Source of the DNA: Candidatus Zipacnadia bacterium
Lineage (GTDB): Bacteria; Armatimonadota; Zipacnadia; Zipacnadales; UBA5352
DNA: 41,212 bases
Assembly: GCA_029821635.1 (NCBI GenBank)
Contig: JALGSW010000028.1
Location: forward strand, 1 to 41,212
Reading direction: 5' to 3'
Under the pieces are notes generated by a model. That model searched no databases. It was not told where the DNA came from and saw only the letters and a list, made by a program, of their open reading frames with translations. The number at the start of each line of letters is the position of its first letter. Within the stretch, counting starts at the first letter, position 1. The position numbers and the translations under genes were made by a program. Shown piece after piece: positions 23,398 through 32,448 of this stretch.

Positions 23398-24885
23398 ATG
23401 CGAGTGAGAGCAATCGCGCTCGCGTCGCTGCTCGTCCTGCTGCCCGCGATCTGCACGGCCCAGCAGCCGTCCGCAGCCGACGCCGAGGAGGCCCTGCGCG
23501 CGGCCGTCGGCTTCTACCACGGGCAGGTCGCCGACCACGGCGGCTACGTCTGGCGCTACGCCGGCGACCTGTCGCTGCGTGAGGGCGAGGCGCGCACGGA
23601 CGGCTCGGCCGTCTGGGTCCAGCCGCCCGGCACGCCCGCCGTCGGCATGGCCTTCCTCGACGCCTACGAGGCCGCCGGCGACCAGCTTCTCCGCGAGGAG
23701 GCCCTTGACGCGGCCCTCGATGCCGCCCAGTGCCTCCTGCAGGGCCAGCAGCTCTCCGGCGGCTGGTACTACTCCGTGCAGTTCGACCCCGCGGAACGCG
23801 CGAAGCGCATGTACCGCGTCGATCACCCCGACGCCGGCCGCGGCCCCACCACCGGGCCCGATGGCGAGGAAGGCTGGCTGACGTGGAAGCAGCGCAAGTA
23901 CGAGCCGAACATGACGCTCGTGGATGACGACGTGACTGCCTCGGCGATCCGCTTCCTCGCGCGCCTCGATGAGCTGCTCGACTTCGAGGACGCGGCCATC
24001 CACGAGGCGGTGCTCTACGCGCTCGATGCGGCGCTGATGGTCCAGCACCCGATCGGCGCGTGGGCGCACAACTACGACCGCTTCCCCGCCCACCGGCCCG
24101 ACCTGTCCACCTACCCGGTCATCCCCGCCAGCTACCCGGACGAGTGGTCGCGGACGTGGGTGAGGGGCTGGACGGGCGGTTACGCGCTCAACGACAACAT
24201 CACGCCGAACATGATCGCCGCGATGCTCGACGCATGGCGCGTCTACGGCGACGAGCGCTACCTGCGCTCGGCCGAGAACGGTGGCGCGTTCCTGCTGCTC
24301 GCGCAAATGCCTGAACCGCAGCCCGCGTGGTGTCAGCAGTATGACCGCGCGATGCAGCCGGTCTGGGACCGCAAGTTCGAGCCGCCCGCGATCACCGGCG
24401 AGGAGTCGCAGGGCGCGCTGGAGTGCCTGCTGGCGCTCTACCGCGCGACCGGCAACGCGCGCTTCCTCGATCCGGCGCCGCGCGCGATCGAGTACCTGCG
24501 GGCCTCGCTGCTGCCCGACGGACATCTCGCGCGCTTTTACGAGCTGCAGACGAACCGGCCGATCTACTTCGATCTCAACTACGCGATCACGTACCGCGCC
24601 GAGGACATGCCGAAGCACTACAGCTTCCTGCGTGAGAGCCGGCTGGATGCGATTGAGGCGGAGTATCAGCGGCTGCTGGCGGAGGGGGCGTGCGAGGCGC
24701 CGACCTCTCCCCCATCGGCTGACGAGGTCGCGGCGATTATCGGCGCGATGGACGCACGCGGGGCCTGGGTCGAGCGAGGCGTGCTCGACGCCTGGGATCG
24801 CGAACCCGAGACGGGCATCATCGCAAGCGCGACCTTCAACGCGAACGTGAGCGCGTTGGCGGCGTACATCGCCGCACAGCAGTAG
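23398..24885 (+). CDS. Secreted PL10-like pectate lyase family protein
   Basis: 495 residues with the signal peptide MRVRAIALASLLVLLPAICTAQ. The body is an alpha/alpha-toroid. Family-typical segments are VGMAFLDAYEAAGD, LSGGWYYSVQFDP, DDDVTASAIRFLARL, PAWCQQYDRAMQPVWDRKFEPPAI, and GHLARFYELQTNRPIYFDLNYAITYRA near residue 380. These resemble Pec_lyase (PL10), which cleaves polygalacturonate with Ca2+. The catalytic Arg/Asp have not been verified, so a related uronate polymer is possible. ATG 23398 follows GGGGAGG by 8 bases. A strong hairpin follows the gene. Confidence 0.82.
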   Translation: MRVRAIALASLLVLLPAICTAQQPSAADAEEALRAAVGFYHGQVADHGGYVWRYAGDLSLREGEARTDGSAVWVQPPGTPAVGMAFLDAYEAAGDQLLREEALDAALDAAQCLLQGQQLSGGWYYSVQFDPAERAKRMYRVDHPDAGRGPTTGPDGEEGWLTWKQRKYEPNMTLVDDDVTASAIRFLARLDELLDFEDAAIHEAVLYALDAALMVQHPIGAWAHNYDRFPAHRPDLSTYPVIPASYPDEWSRTWVRGWTGGYALNDNITPNMIAAMLDAWRVYGDERYLRSAENGGAFLLLAQMPEPQPAWCQQYDRAMQPVWDRKFEPPAITGEESQGALECLLALYRATGNARFLDPAPRAIEYLRASLLPDGHLARFYELQTNRPIYFDLNYAITYRAEDMPKHYSFLRESRLDAIEAEYQRLLAEGACEAPTSPPSADEVAAIIGAMDARGAWVERGVLDAWDREPETGIIASATFNANVSALAAYIAAQQ

Positions 24886-24894
24886 CTACGCGAA

Positions 24895-24923
24895 GAGGCG
24901 GCGCCCATCGCGGGCGCCGCCTC
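24895..24923. terminator. Bidirectional terminator between lyase gene and hydrogenase operon
   Basis: GAGGCGGCGCCC (24895-24906), a 5-base loop and GGGCGCCGCCTC (24912-24923) form a perfect 12-bp stem between the convergent genes ending at 24885 and 24956. Confidence 0.8.
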
Positions 24924-24955
24924 GTTGGTGTCTGGTCGGTTGAGCTGCGCGGAGG

Positions 24956-25393
24956 CTACGGTACGAGCTCGGTGTCCACCTGGCAGCCCTCGTCGTCCAC
25001 CTCGTCTTTTGCGCCGCGCATCATGAACAGATCGCGGGTCGGCTGCGCCAGCTCGAAGTCCTTCGAGAATGTGATTGAGCCGGAGTTGCACGAGTAGGCG
25101 CACTGGCCGCAGAACACGCAGCGGTCCATCTCGAACTCCACGTGCCCGACGGTCTCCTTCTTGCCATCCTCGCGCTCGACGCGCTTGCGCACAACCTTGA
25201 TGACGTCGGCCGGGCAGTCGCGCTGGCACAGGCCGCACAGGGTGCAGCTCTCGGGGTCATACTTCATCCTGCCCCGGAAGCGGTCCGGCGGGGTCAGTCG
25301 CTCGATCGGATACATGACGGTCGCGGGCTTGCGCACGAGCAGCGACTCCATCAGTTCCATCGCCATCGCTGCGATGCTGAACTTGCGGGCCAT
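24956..25393 (-). CDS. Group 4 hydrogenase 2x[4Fe-4S] subunit (NuoI/MbhN-like)
   Basis: 145 residues. Two ferredoxin-type clusters: C50-x2-C53-x2-C56-x3-C60-P and C92-x2-C95-x2-C98-x3-C102. The spacing is that of NuoI and MbhN. It would carry electrons from ferredoxin to the proximal cluster of the small subunit. It is the last gene of the operon: start 25393 (GGGAG 8 bases upstream), 3 bp after the NuoH-like stop. The C-terminal 40 residues are acidic and variable. Confidence 0.93.
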   Translation of the reverse strand: MARKFSIAAMAMELMESLLVRKPATVMYPIERLTPPDRFRGRMKYDPESCTLCGLCQRDCPADVIKVVRKRVEREDGKKETVGHVEFEMDRCVFCGQCAYSCNSGSITFSKDFELAQPTRDLFMMRGAKDEVDDEGCQVDTELVP

Positions 25394-25396
25394 GGG

Positions 25397-26377
25397 TTAC
25401 GCTCCCACCCGACTCATTGTGAACATGATGATCCCAAGGTTGACCAGCGCCGGGATGCCCAGCCACAGCAGGCACCACGGGACCATCTGGTCGATGCGGA
25501 TGCGCGCCATCGCCGCCTGGGTCAGTGACAGGAAGAACACGATCAGCAGGATCTTGACGCCGAGCACAATCATCCCGACCAGCCCCGCCAGCCAGACCGG
25601 CATGGCGTCGAAGGGGATGCCCCAGAAGTGCGGGCCGCCGAGGAACAGCGCGGCGATCAGCGCGGAGCCGACGATCGTCTCGGTCAGGAAGGTCAGCTTC
25701 CAGAGCGCCAGCCGCCTGCCGGTGTACTCGACCTCGGGGCCGGTGACGATCTCCTGCTTGGCCTGAGGAATGTCGAACGGGACGCGCTCGAGCTTCCCGA
25801 TCAGCGCGATCATCGCCACCGCGAAGGACAGCGGCGCGGCCGCGATCAGCCACCCGCCGTCCACCTGCTGGAAGGTGATGTCGCTGATCGACCAGCTCCC
25901 CGCCACCAGCGCGGGCCCGAGGCACGCGAGGAAGAAGGGCACCTCGTAGCCGAAGAGCTGTGAGAGCACGCGTGTCGCGCCGATCGTCGCGAACGGGTTC
26001 GCTGAATACCAGCCGCCCAGAAACAGCGCGAAGGCCGGCAGCGTGAGCAGGTAGAGGACCACGATCAGGTCACCGGCGAAGGAGTTTGCGGCCTGGAAGG
26101 ACCACATCGGCACGTAGATCGCCGAGGCGATAACACCCGCGAACGCGACCAGGGGCGCGATCGCGAACATCGAACGGTCGGCCGACTCGGGGACAATGTC
26201 CTCCTTGGCCAGCAGCTTGATCAGATCGGCGAAGGGCTGCATGAGCGGCGGCCCGACGCGATTCTGCATCTTCGCGATGAGCTTGCGGTCCACCCATGAC
26301 GCGAAGAGCCCGAAGGCTATGAGGAACAGGAACCCCGGGAAGACAAATACGTGAAACAGCGGCGTCAACACCTGCAT
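25397..26377 (-). CDS. Group 4 hydrogenase membrane subunit (NuoH/MbhM-like)
   Basis: 326 residues with about eight transmembrane helices. Conserved features of the NuoH/MbhM/EchB family include DRKLIAKMQNRVGPPLMQPFADLIKLL near the N-terminus and FDIPQAKQEIVTGPEVEYTGRR in the middle loop, where the Glu residues form part of the proton-entry path near the redox module. It anchors the hydrophilic arm to the ion-pumping modules. GAGAGG lies 7-8 bases before the ATG, and the gap to the large subunit gene is 82 bp. Confidence 0.93.
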   Translation of the reverse strand: MQVLTPLFHVFVFPGFLFLIAFGLFASWVDRKLIAKMQNRVGPPLMQPFADLIKLLAKEDIVPESADRSMFAIAPLVAFAGVIASAIYVPMWSFQAANSFAGDLIVVLYLLTLPAFALFLGGWYSANPFATIGATRVLSQLFGYEVPFFLACLGPALVAGSWSISDITFQQVDGGWLIAAAPLSFAVAMIALIGKLERVPFDIPQAKQEIVTGPEVEYTGRRLALWKLTFLTETIVGSALIAALFLGGPHFWGIPFDAMPVWLAGLVGMIVLGVKILLIVFFLSLTQAAMARIRIDQMVPWCLLWLGIPALVNLGIIMFTMSRVGA

Positions 26378-26459
26378 TGACGGTCCTCTCGTCTCCTGTT
26401 GACCCCCGGGCGGATCCTCGGAAACGCCCCGTAGGGACCTACCCGCGGGTCCTGGCTTG

Positions 26460-27623
26460 TTACGCTCTGCGGCCCAGCTTCACCAGCTCGGACCAGGTCA
26501 TCGTGCGGCTGTCGCCGGAGTTCACGTCGTCCAGCTCGACCATCCGGTCCGTGCATGAGAAGCACGGGTCGATCGACGCGAAGGCGATCGGTATGTCCGC
26601 GATTTGCCCGCCCTTGACCATCTCGAGCGAGACGGGCAGGTTCGCGAGGGTTGGTGTCCGGATCTTCACGCGCTCGGGCACGTCCGTACCGTTGCTGCGC
26701 ACGTAGTAGATCAGCTCGCCCCGCTGCGCCTCGATCCGCACCACGGCCTCGCCCTCGGGCACCTTGCGCGGGAAGCGCATGTTCACGTCACCCTCGGGCA
26801 TCATGTCGAGGCACTGGAAGCAGATGTCGCAGGCGTCGATAACCTCCCGCACGCGCACGAGCGTCCGCCCCAGCACATCGCACAGCTCGGACGTGCGGAT
26901 CGGGAACTCGACCTTGTCATACTGCAGGTACGGGAAGGCGCGGCGCACATCGTAGCCGACGCCCGAGGCCCGCAGAACCGGGCCGCACGCGCCAAGCTCC
27001 ACGCAGCGCTCGCCCGAGACCGCGCCGACGTTGGCGGTGCGCTGGAGGAAGGTCTGCTCGCTCGTCGCGATGTCCGCGTAGTGCTCCGCGCGGTCGCGCA
27101 GGAACTGCAGGCCCTCGCGGATCTTCCCGACCATCTCGTCGGTGATGTCGTAGCGCACGCCACCGAGCATGGTCATCGCGTAGTGTCCGCGGTTGCCCGA
27201 GACGGTCTCGAGGATGTCCTGAATGACCTCGCGGTCGCGCCAGACATACATGAACAGCGTCTCGAAGCCGATCTCGTGGCCCGCCACACCCAGCCAGAGC
27301 ATGTGGCTGTGGATGCGCTCGAACTCGTGCATGAGCATGCGGATCCACTGAGCGCGCTCGGGGATCTCCACCCCCACGATGGCCTCGACGGCCTGGCAGA
27401 AGGCCAGGGTGTGCGCGTTGGAGCAGATGCCGCAGACGCGCTCACACAGGTAGAGGTCCTGCACGTAGTTGCGCTCCGAGCAGCTTCGCTCGATGGAGCG
27501 GTGCACATAACCAATGCGGATGTCGGCGTCAACGACCAGCTCGCCATCCACGGTGAACCGCAGGTTCTCTGGCTCCTTGAGAGCCGGATGCTGCGGACCG
27601 ATAGGGAACGAAAGCTTAGCCAT
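26460..27623 (-). CDS. Group 4 [NiFe]-hydrogenase large subunit (NuoD/MbhL-like)
   Basis: 387 residues. It resembles complex I NuoD but keeps both metal-binding motifs of a [NiFe] hydrogenase: C64-G-I-C67 within [11 protein letters not shown], and C354-F-S-C357 within DPCFSCTDR. NuoD has lost these. The start [18 protein letters not shown] is MbhL/EchE-like. It should hold the H2-forming site, fed by ferredoxin. Twenty-seven residues follow the last Cys motif; whether they are cleaved is unknown. ATG 27623 lies inside the last codons of the NuoC-like gene (8-bp overlap), showing coupling. No hyp maturation genes are in the window. Confidence 0.93.
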   Translation of the reverse strand: MAKLSFPIGPQHPALKEPENLRFTVDGELVVDADIRIGYVHRSIERSCSERNYVQDLYLCERVCGICSNAHTLAFCQAVEAIVGVEIPERAQWIRMLMHEFERIHSHMLWLGVAGHEIGFETLFMYVWRDREVIQDILETVSGNRGHYAMTMLGGVRYDITDEMVGKIREGLQFLRDRAEHYADIATSEQTFLQRTANVGAVSGERCVELGACGPVLRASGVGYDVRRAFPYLQYDKVEFPIRTSELCDVLGRTLVRVREVIDACDICFQCLDMMPEGDVNMRFPRKVPEGEAVVRIEAQRGELIYYVRSNGTDVPERVKIRTPTLANLPVSLEMVKGGQIADIPIAFASIDPCFSCTDRMVELDDVNSGDSRTMTWSELVKLGRRA

Positions 27624-28080
27624 TGTTCTCCTCGCCCTCCTCTGCCCCGGTGTCATCTCGCCGCAGCGGATAGTCACCCTCGGGCCAGTCCTCGGGGAGG
27701 ATGAGCCTGCGCGGATCGGGGTGTCCGGCAATGGTGACGCCGAACATGTCCTGGACCTCGCGCTCGTACATGATCGCCGCGGGGACGATGCGGGTGATCG
27801 TGTCGACCTCGTCAACTGCCTTGTCTACGGCCGCGCGAAGGTTGAGTGACACGCCGTCGGCGACGAAGTGGTAGATGACGTCAACATGACCCCCGCGGTC
27901 ATTGCCCGTGATCGTAGACAGATGCACCGGGCCCCACGCATCGACGATAAACTGCGCCATCTTCTGCACGTCTACGGAGGGCACGCCGACCCAGGCCTGG
28001 CTGTCGGGTCGCGCCTCAGCCTCGGTCAGCTCGCCCTCGTATTGTGACTGCACCTGTGCAATCAGCTCGGCTGCCGTCAA
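27616..28080 (-). CDS. Group 4 hydrogenase accessory subunit (NuoC/MbhK-like)
   Basis: 154 residues of the 30-kDa complex I subunit family. The conserved part is [42 protein letters not shown] near the C-terminus. It supports the large/small subunit interface and has no cofactor. The start is TTG 28080 with AGAGGG 6 bases upstream; no ATG is nearby. The gene begins 12 bp after the small subunit stop and overlaps the large subunit start by 8 bp. Confidence 0.92.
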   Translation of the reverse strand: MTAAELIAQVQSQYEGELTEAEARPDSQAWVGVPSVDVQKMAQFIVDAWGPVHLSTITGNDRGGHVDVIYHFVADGVSLNLRAAVDKAVDEVDTITRIVPAAIMYEREVQDMFGVTIAGHPDPRRLILPEDWPEGDYPLRRDDTGAEEGEENNG

Positions 28081-28092
28081 CAGAATCCCTCT

Positions 28093-28665
28093 CTAGCTCT
28101 GCCCGGACCGGTCGCCCCGAGCGGGGCTCTGGCCCAGCGATGTCTCGGTATCTCCACGCATCTCGTCTATATCCTCGGGGGTGTAGACCAGCCCCGTAGT
28201 GTCTTGCGTGGCCTCGATCTCCTTGACCAGCGCCTCCGCCTGCGGGTCGAGGGTTGCGAGGAGTTTGAGGACGCCGTACGCGATTGCGTCCGGCCGCGCC
28301 GGGCAGCCCGGCACGTACATGTTGACCGGCATCGCCGCGTCAACCCCGCCCAGCACGTTGTAGCCGGGGTAGAACGGCGCGCCGGAAACCGCGCAGGTGC
28401 CGACCGCCACGACGAACTTCGGCTCGGCGACCTGCTCGTACACCCTGACCACGCGGTCACGGATCTGCCGCGTCACCGGGCCCGTCGCCATCACGACGTC
28501 CGCATGACGCGGACTACCCTCAAGCAACACTCCGAAGCGTTCGAGGTCGAAGCGCGGCATCAGTGCCGCCACGATCTCGATGTCACAGCCATTGCACGAA
28601 CCGCAGTTGAGATGGCAGACCCAGGGACTCTTACCCCGTGCCCACTTTACCAGTCCATTCAGCAT
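28093..28665 (-). CDS. Group 4 [NiFe]-hydrogenase small subunit (NuoB/MbhJ-like)
   Basis: 190 residues. Proximal [4Fe-4S] ligands fit C24 and C27 (GSCNGCDIE), C91 (VGTCAVSG) and C121 (VPGCPARPDAI). Two more Cys, C17 and C21, precede them. The text SPWVCHLNCGSCNGCDIEIVAAL is closer to Mbh/Ech/Hyc small subunits than to NuoB, which has an adjacent CC pair. ATG 28665 is chosen with GAGGG 6 bases upstream; the longer frame to 28773 overlaps the preceding gene. About 50 C-terminal residues are polar and probably disordered. Confidence 0.93.
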   Translation of the reverse strand: MLNGLVKWARGKSPWVCHLNCGSCNGCDIEIVAALMPRFDLERFGVLLEGSPRHADVVMATGPVTRQIRDRVVRVYEQVAEPKFVVAVGTCAVSGAPFYPGYNVLGGVDAAMPVNMYVPGCPARPDAIAYGVLKLLATLDPQAEALVKEIEATQDTTGLVYTPEDIDEMRGDTETSLGQSPARGDRSGQS

Positions 28666-28709
28666 ATCGGTCCCTCTGTTGAAGCAGCGTCGCGCGGCGA
28701 GCCAGCCGC

Positions 28710-29036
28710 TTAGTCCTTGAACAGAATGACGATCGCGACAAGGCCCACTACGAGATACGATCCGGCCAGCCATACAAACGCGTGACCCGGGGTTGTCCCG
28801 AGCACCAGCGCCACGACATCCAGCAGCGTGAAGATGAAGGCCGCGTGGAACAGATGATACGCGGTCGGGAACGAGCTGGCCTCCACATTCTCACCACAGG
28901 CGTACGTCTTCAGCTTCCCGCCCACCGCGCGCGACGCGGGGGCGAGCGCCTTGCCAAACAGGTAGAGCAGCCATCCGGCAAACATGCTCATACCGAAAAC
29001 CGTGACCGGGTGATACAGCACACCTGACGCAGTCAT
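28710..29036 (-). CDS. NuoA-like membrane subunit
   Basis: 108 residues, three predicted transmembrane helices. The loop KLKTYACGENVEASSFP with the YxCGE motif is that of NuoA. The second helix has LLDVVALVL where NuoA normally has an acidic FDVE, so the family's membrane Glu appears lost. It probably links the hydrophilic arm to the membrane arm. GGAGG lies 9-10 bases upstream. The gap to the antiporter-like gene upstream is 117 bp, the longest in this operon, and could hold an internal promoter, though none is clear. Confidence 0.85.
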   Translation of the reverse strand: MTASGVLYHPVTVFGMSMFAGWLLYLFGKALAPASRAVGGKLKTYACGENVEASSFPTAYHLFHAAFIFTLLDVVALVLGTTPGHAFVWLAGSYLVVGLVAIVILFKD

Positions 29037-29153
29037 CTGCGTGTTCCTCCGTGCGGCGATCCGTCGCGGTCTCCGCTGGTTTGGACACCGCGCTCCGCTT
29101 CAATGTTCAGCGCGTCAGTTGACTTATCCCGCCCAGTCGGGAAGGCGCGCAGA

Positions 29154-30644
29154 CTACATCCCGCCGCCGATCAGAGACGCCACGTACTCGGCGGCCGGAT
29201 CGACGATCACGAGCCCGATGTCGGGCAGTACGCCCAGCAGCAGCGTGAGGATCGCCAGTGTCACGATCGGCAGCACGACCAGGAAGGGCAGGGGCTTGAG
29301 CGTCCGCGGCCGGTCCTCGGGCACGGGCCCGAAGACGATGGTGTTGAGCGCGTCCAGGTAGTAGAACAGGGATATGACGCTGTTGAGCACGAGCATGACG
29401 ACCATGAAGGTTCCCCAGCCGCCGACGTCGGCGCCGGCCTTGGCGATGAGCACCTTCGAGAACCAGCCGTTGAACGGCGGCGTGCCAGCGAGGGCGAGGG
29501 CGAAGAACAGGAAGCAGATCCCCACGATCGGGAACTTGCGACCGATGCCCGAGAGCTTGCGCATGTCCCGCGTGCCGAGGACCCACAGGAAGGCCCCGGC
29601 GCAGAGGAAGGCTCCGCCCTTCATGATCGCGTGGTTGAGGATGTGATACAGCGCGCCGCGCATGCCGCTGAAGCCGGCCGCCATCGGGAAGCCCAGCGCG
29701 AGCCCCATGCCCATCAGGATGTAGCCCATCTGCGCGACGGACGAGTAGGCGAGCATGCGCTTGAGGTCGCTCTGGCGCAGCGCGATCAGGTTACCGACCA
29801 GCATCGTCACCAGCGAGAGCGCCACGAGCAGCATCCCGAAGTTGACCGTGCCGAGGGCGATGAGCGCCTTGAGCATGGTGATCAGGCCGGCCTGGATGAC
29901 GATCCCCGAGAGCATCGCGGAGATGCCGCTGGGGGCGGCCGAGTGCGCGTCCGGGAGCCACGTGTGCATCGGGACGATCGCGGCCTTCACGCCGAAGCCG
30001 ATGACCATCAGCGCGACGACGGCCATCAGTTGCGAGCTCCCCGCGTGCGACTCGAGCAGGGAGGGCAGCGCGGCCAGATCGAGCGTGCCGGTCCAGGAGT
30101 AGACGACGCCGATCCCCAGCAGCGCGAGCAGCGAGCCCACGGTGGAGAGCACCAGGTACTTCACGCCCGCCTCGACCGGCTCCCACTCCTCGCGCTCGAA
30201 TGCCACGAGCACGAAGGACGAGATGCTCATCGCCTCAAAGAGCACGTAGAGGGTGAAGAGATCGCCCGCGAAGCCCACGCCCACGATGCCGGCGGTCATC
30301 AGCAAGAGCAGCGCGTAGAACTTGCCGATGTTGCGCCTGTGCATGTAGCGCATCGAGTAGATGACGACCAGCAGCGAGAGCAGCAGCGCTGTGGCGGCGA
30401 GGAAGACGCCCAGGTAGTTGCCGGACAGGTAGGCCTGCAGGCGCGTCTGCGCGTACGAGGCCGGCCAGCCGACGGACATGCCCTCTTCGAGGGTCTGCCA
30501 GACCTGGTAGACGGAGGAGCCCGACCCCAACAGCGCCAGGAAGGCGATGAAGCCGGTGAGCGTGCGGCTGCGCGAGAGCCGGCCTACGAGGTAGACCAGT
30601 AGCGCCGCGCCTGACAGTATCGCGATGGAGAGAAGCACTTCCAT
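29154..30644 (-). CDS. Antiporter-like subunit (NuoN/MrpD/MbhH-like)
   Basis: 496 residues, about 14 transmembrane helices. Family features: Glu in VLFEAMSISSF, Lys in GFGVKAAIVPMHTWLPDAHSAAPS, and SDLKRMLAYSSVAQMGYI, the conserved charged positions of the ion-translocation chain. It should pump H+ or Na+. It starts 4 bp after the NuoL-like stop. It is the only NuoM/NuoN-type protein in the operon, whereas complex I has both. Distinguishing MrpD, NuoM and NuoN would need a tree. Confidence 0.92.
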   Translation of the reverse strand: MEVLLSIAILSGAALLVYLVGRLSRSRTLTGFIAFLALLGSGSSVYQVWQTLEEGMSVGWPASYAQTRLQAYLSGNYLGVFLAATALLLSLLVVIYSMRYMHRRNIGKFYALLLLMTAGIVGVGFAGDLFTLYVLFEAMSISSFVLVAFEREEWEPVEAGVKYLVLSTVGSLLALLGIGVVYSWTGTLDLAALPSLLESHAGSSQLMAVVALMVIGFGVKAAIVPMHTWLPDAHSAAPSGISAMLSGIVIQAGLITMLKALIALGTVNFGMLLVALSLVTMLVGNLIALRQSDLKRMLAYSSVAQMGYILMGMGLALGFPMAAGFSGMRGALYHILNHAIMKGGAFLCAGAFLWVLGTRDMRKLSGIGRKFPIVGICFLFFALALAGTPPFNGWFSKVLIAKAGADVGGWGTFMVVMLVLNSVISLFYYLDALNTIVFGPVPEDRPRTLKPLPFLVVLPIVTLAILTLLLGVLPDIGLVIVDPAAEYVASLIGGGM

Positions 30645-30648
30645 GGCT

Positions 30649-32406
30649 TTATCCCCAACCCAGGAACATCAGCAGCACGGCGATGAAGCCTATCGCCAGC
30701 CACAGGCTGTTGTAGTTGAGATCCCCCGTCTGGAAGAGGCTGAGCACGGACGCAACCGCCCGCATCAGCACGACCCAGAAGCCCCAGACCCAGTCGAAGA
30801 AGCCCTTGGTGTCGGTGACCAGGTCCGCCCACATCTGCGGACCCTCCGGCACCGGCGCTCCTCGCCGGCCCCACTGCACCCCCAGCCACACGAATATCGC
30901 CACCACCGCCAACCCCACCAGGATCAGCGGGCTGGCGAACGTGTGGTGCCATAGCTCCCCGAGCTCTACCACGGGCACCACATGGTGGGACAGCAGCTTC
31001 CCGAGGTTCGTGGAGTAGGCGCCCACGTGCAGCCACGAGAACAGCGTTCCCGCCGCGAGCAGCCCGAGCGGGACGGTCATCTGCCACGGCGACTCGTGCG
31101 CGTCGGCCTCCGTGCGCGGCTCCGCCTGGAAGGTCAGCCAGTACATCCGCCACGAGTAAACCGCGGTAAGCAACGCGGTGATAATCAGCAACACCAGCGG
31201 GCCTATCTGGCCGGAGGCGCTCAGCGCCTCGAAGATCGCGTCCTTCGACCAGAAGCCGTTGAACAGCGGGATGCCCGCGAGCGCCATCGTGCCGATCAGA
31301 AAGGCCAGGTGCGTGACCGGCATCGAGCGCTTCAGGCCTCCCATGTCGTACATGTTCCGGGTGTGCGTGGCGTGGATGACCGAGCCGGCGCACAGGAACA
31401 GCAGGGCCTTGAAGATGGCGTGGTTCATCAGATGGAACTGGCTCGCGAACACCGAAGCCGCGCCCACCGCCGCCATCATGTAGCCGAGCTGCGAGATGGT
31501 CGAGAAAGCCAGCACCCGCTTGAGGTCCTTCTCCACGAGCGCGAGCAGTGCCGCGAGCAGCGCGGAGATCGCGCCGATCCAGGCCAGCGCCGGCAGCCAC
31601 CAGGAGATGGCCGCGAACATCGGCAGCGTCCGCACACACAGGTAGATCCCTGCGTTGACCAGCGTGGCCGCGTGGATCAGGGCGCTGATCGTGGTGGGCG
31701 CCTCCATTGCGTCGGGCAACCACACATGCAACGGGAACTGCGCCGACTTGCCCACGGCGCCCGCGAGGAAGCCCGCGCCCGCGATCGCCAGCAGGTGGTA
31801 GGGGATCTGCCCCGCCACCGCGGCCTGGATGGTCGCCCGGATGCTGAAGGGGTCCTCAGCGCCGAGGTTGCGCATGGCCGACCAGAGGACCGCGACGCCC
31901 ACGAGCAGGCCGATGTCACCGAAGCGTGTGACGATGAACGCCTTCGTGCCCGCCTGCCGCGCCTTCGCGCGCTTGTACTCATACGCGATCAGCGCGAAGG
32001 AGCAGAAGCCGATGATCTCCCAGAAGACGTAGAGCACCAGGAAGCTGTCCGCGAGGGCCAGCGCGATCATCGAGCCGATGAACAGGAGCGTGAGGAAGTA
32101 GTAGCGGGTGGGCGGGTACTCCTTCTCGAGGTCCTCCATGTACCTGATCGAGTAGAGGACCGCGAGGGAGCCGATGCAGCCTGCAATGGCCGCGACATAC
32201 ATCCCGACACCGGTGAGCTGGAGCCCGAAAGTGGCGTCGATGCCGGGGATCCAGTAGAGCGCGCCGATCTCCTGACCGTTGGCCGCGCTAATCAGCGCCA
32301 GGGTCAGCGCGGCGGTCGCGAATCCGACCAGCACCGAGTACCACTTCATCAGCCGCTCGTTGATCGCCCCGAATACCGGGACAAGCAGGCAGCCGCCGAG
32401 CGGCAC
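30649..32406 (-). CDS. Antiporter-like subunit (NuoL-like)
   Basis: 585 residues, about 16 transmembrane helices. Conserved segments: FWEIIGFCSFALIAYEY (Glu), VGKSAQFPLHVWLPDAMEAPT (Lys), EKDLKRVLAFSTISQLGYM (Lys), and the long C-terminal part with terminal helices typical of NuoL's lateral arm. It pumps H+ or Na+. GTG 32406 is the first standard start in frame, 43 bp after the NuoK-like stop, but lacks a good ribosome site. The conserved hydrophobic N-terminus seems to begin upstream (ELLAILTIV), so the true start may be a rare codon near 32436 or a sequence error. Confidence 0.92.
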   Translation of the reverse strand: MPLGGCLLVPVFGAINERLMKWYSVLVGFATAALTLALISAANGQEIGALYWIPGIDATFGLQLTGVGMYVAAIAGCIGSLAVLYSIRYMEDLEKEYPPTRYYFLTLLFIGSMIALALADSFLVLYVFWEIIGFCSFALIAYEYKRAKARQAGTKAFIVTRFGDIGLLVGVAVLWSAMRNLGAEDPFSIRATIQAAVAGQIPYHLLAIAGAGFLAGAVGKSAQFPLHVWLPDAMEAPTTISALIHAATLVNAGIYLCVRTLPMFAAISWWLPALAWIGAISALLAALLALVEKDLKRVLAFSTISQLGYMMAAVGAASVFASQFHLMNHAIFKALLFLCAGSVIHATHTRNMYDMGGLKRSMPVTHLAFLIGTMALAGIPLFNGFWSKDAIFEALSASGQIGPLVLLIITALLTAVYSWRMYWLTFQAEPRTEADAHESPWQMTVPLGLLAAGTLFSWLHVGAYSTNLGKLLSHHVVPVVELGELWHHTFASPLILVGLAVVAIFVWLGVQWGRRGAPVPEGPQMWADLVTDTKGFFDWVWGFWVVLMRAVASVLSLFQTGDLNYNSLWLAIGFIAVLLMFLGWG

Positions 32407-32448
32407 GACAATCGTCAGTATAGCGAGCAGTTCGATGGACGTGTCAGC

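Noticed and set aside
22054-24618. Leftward open frame of 854 codons
   Set aside because: It lies opposite cysE and the PL10-like gene, both well supported. Its composition (Arg, Val, His, Asp-rich, low complexity) is typical of the complementary strand of GC-rich genes.
29103-30602. Rightward open frame of 499 codons
   Set aside because: Complement of the NuoN/MrpD-like gene, with the same low-complexity composition.
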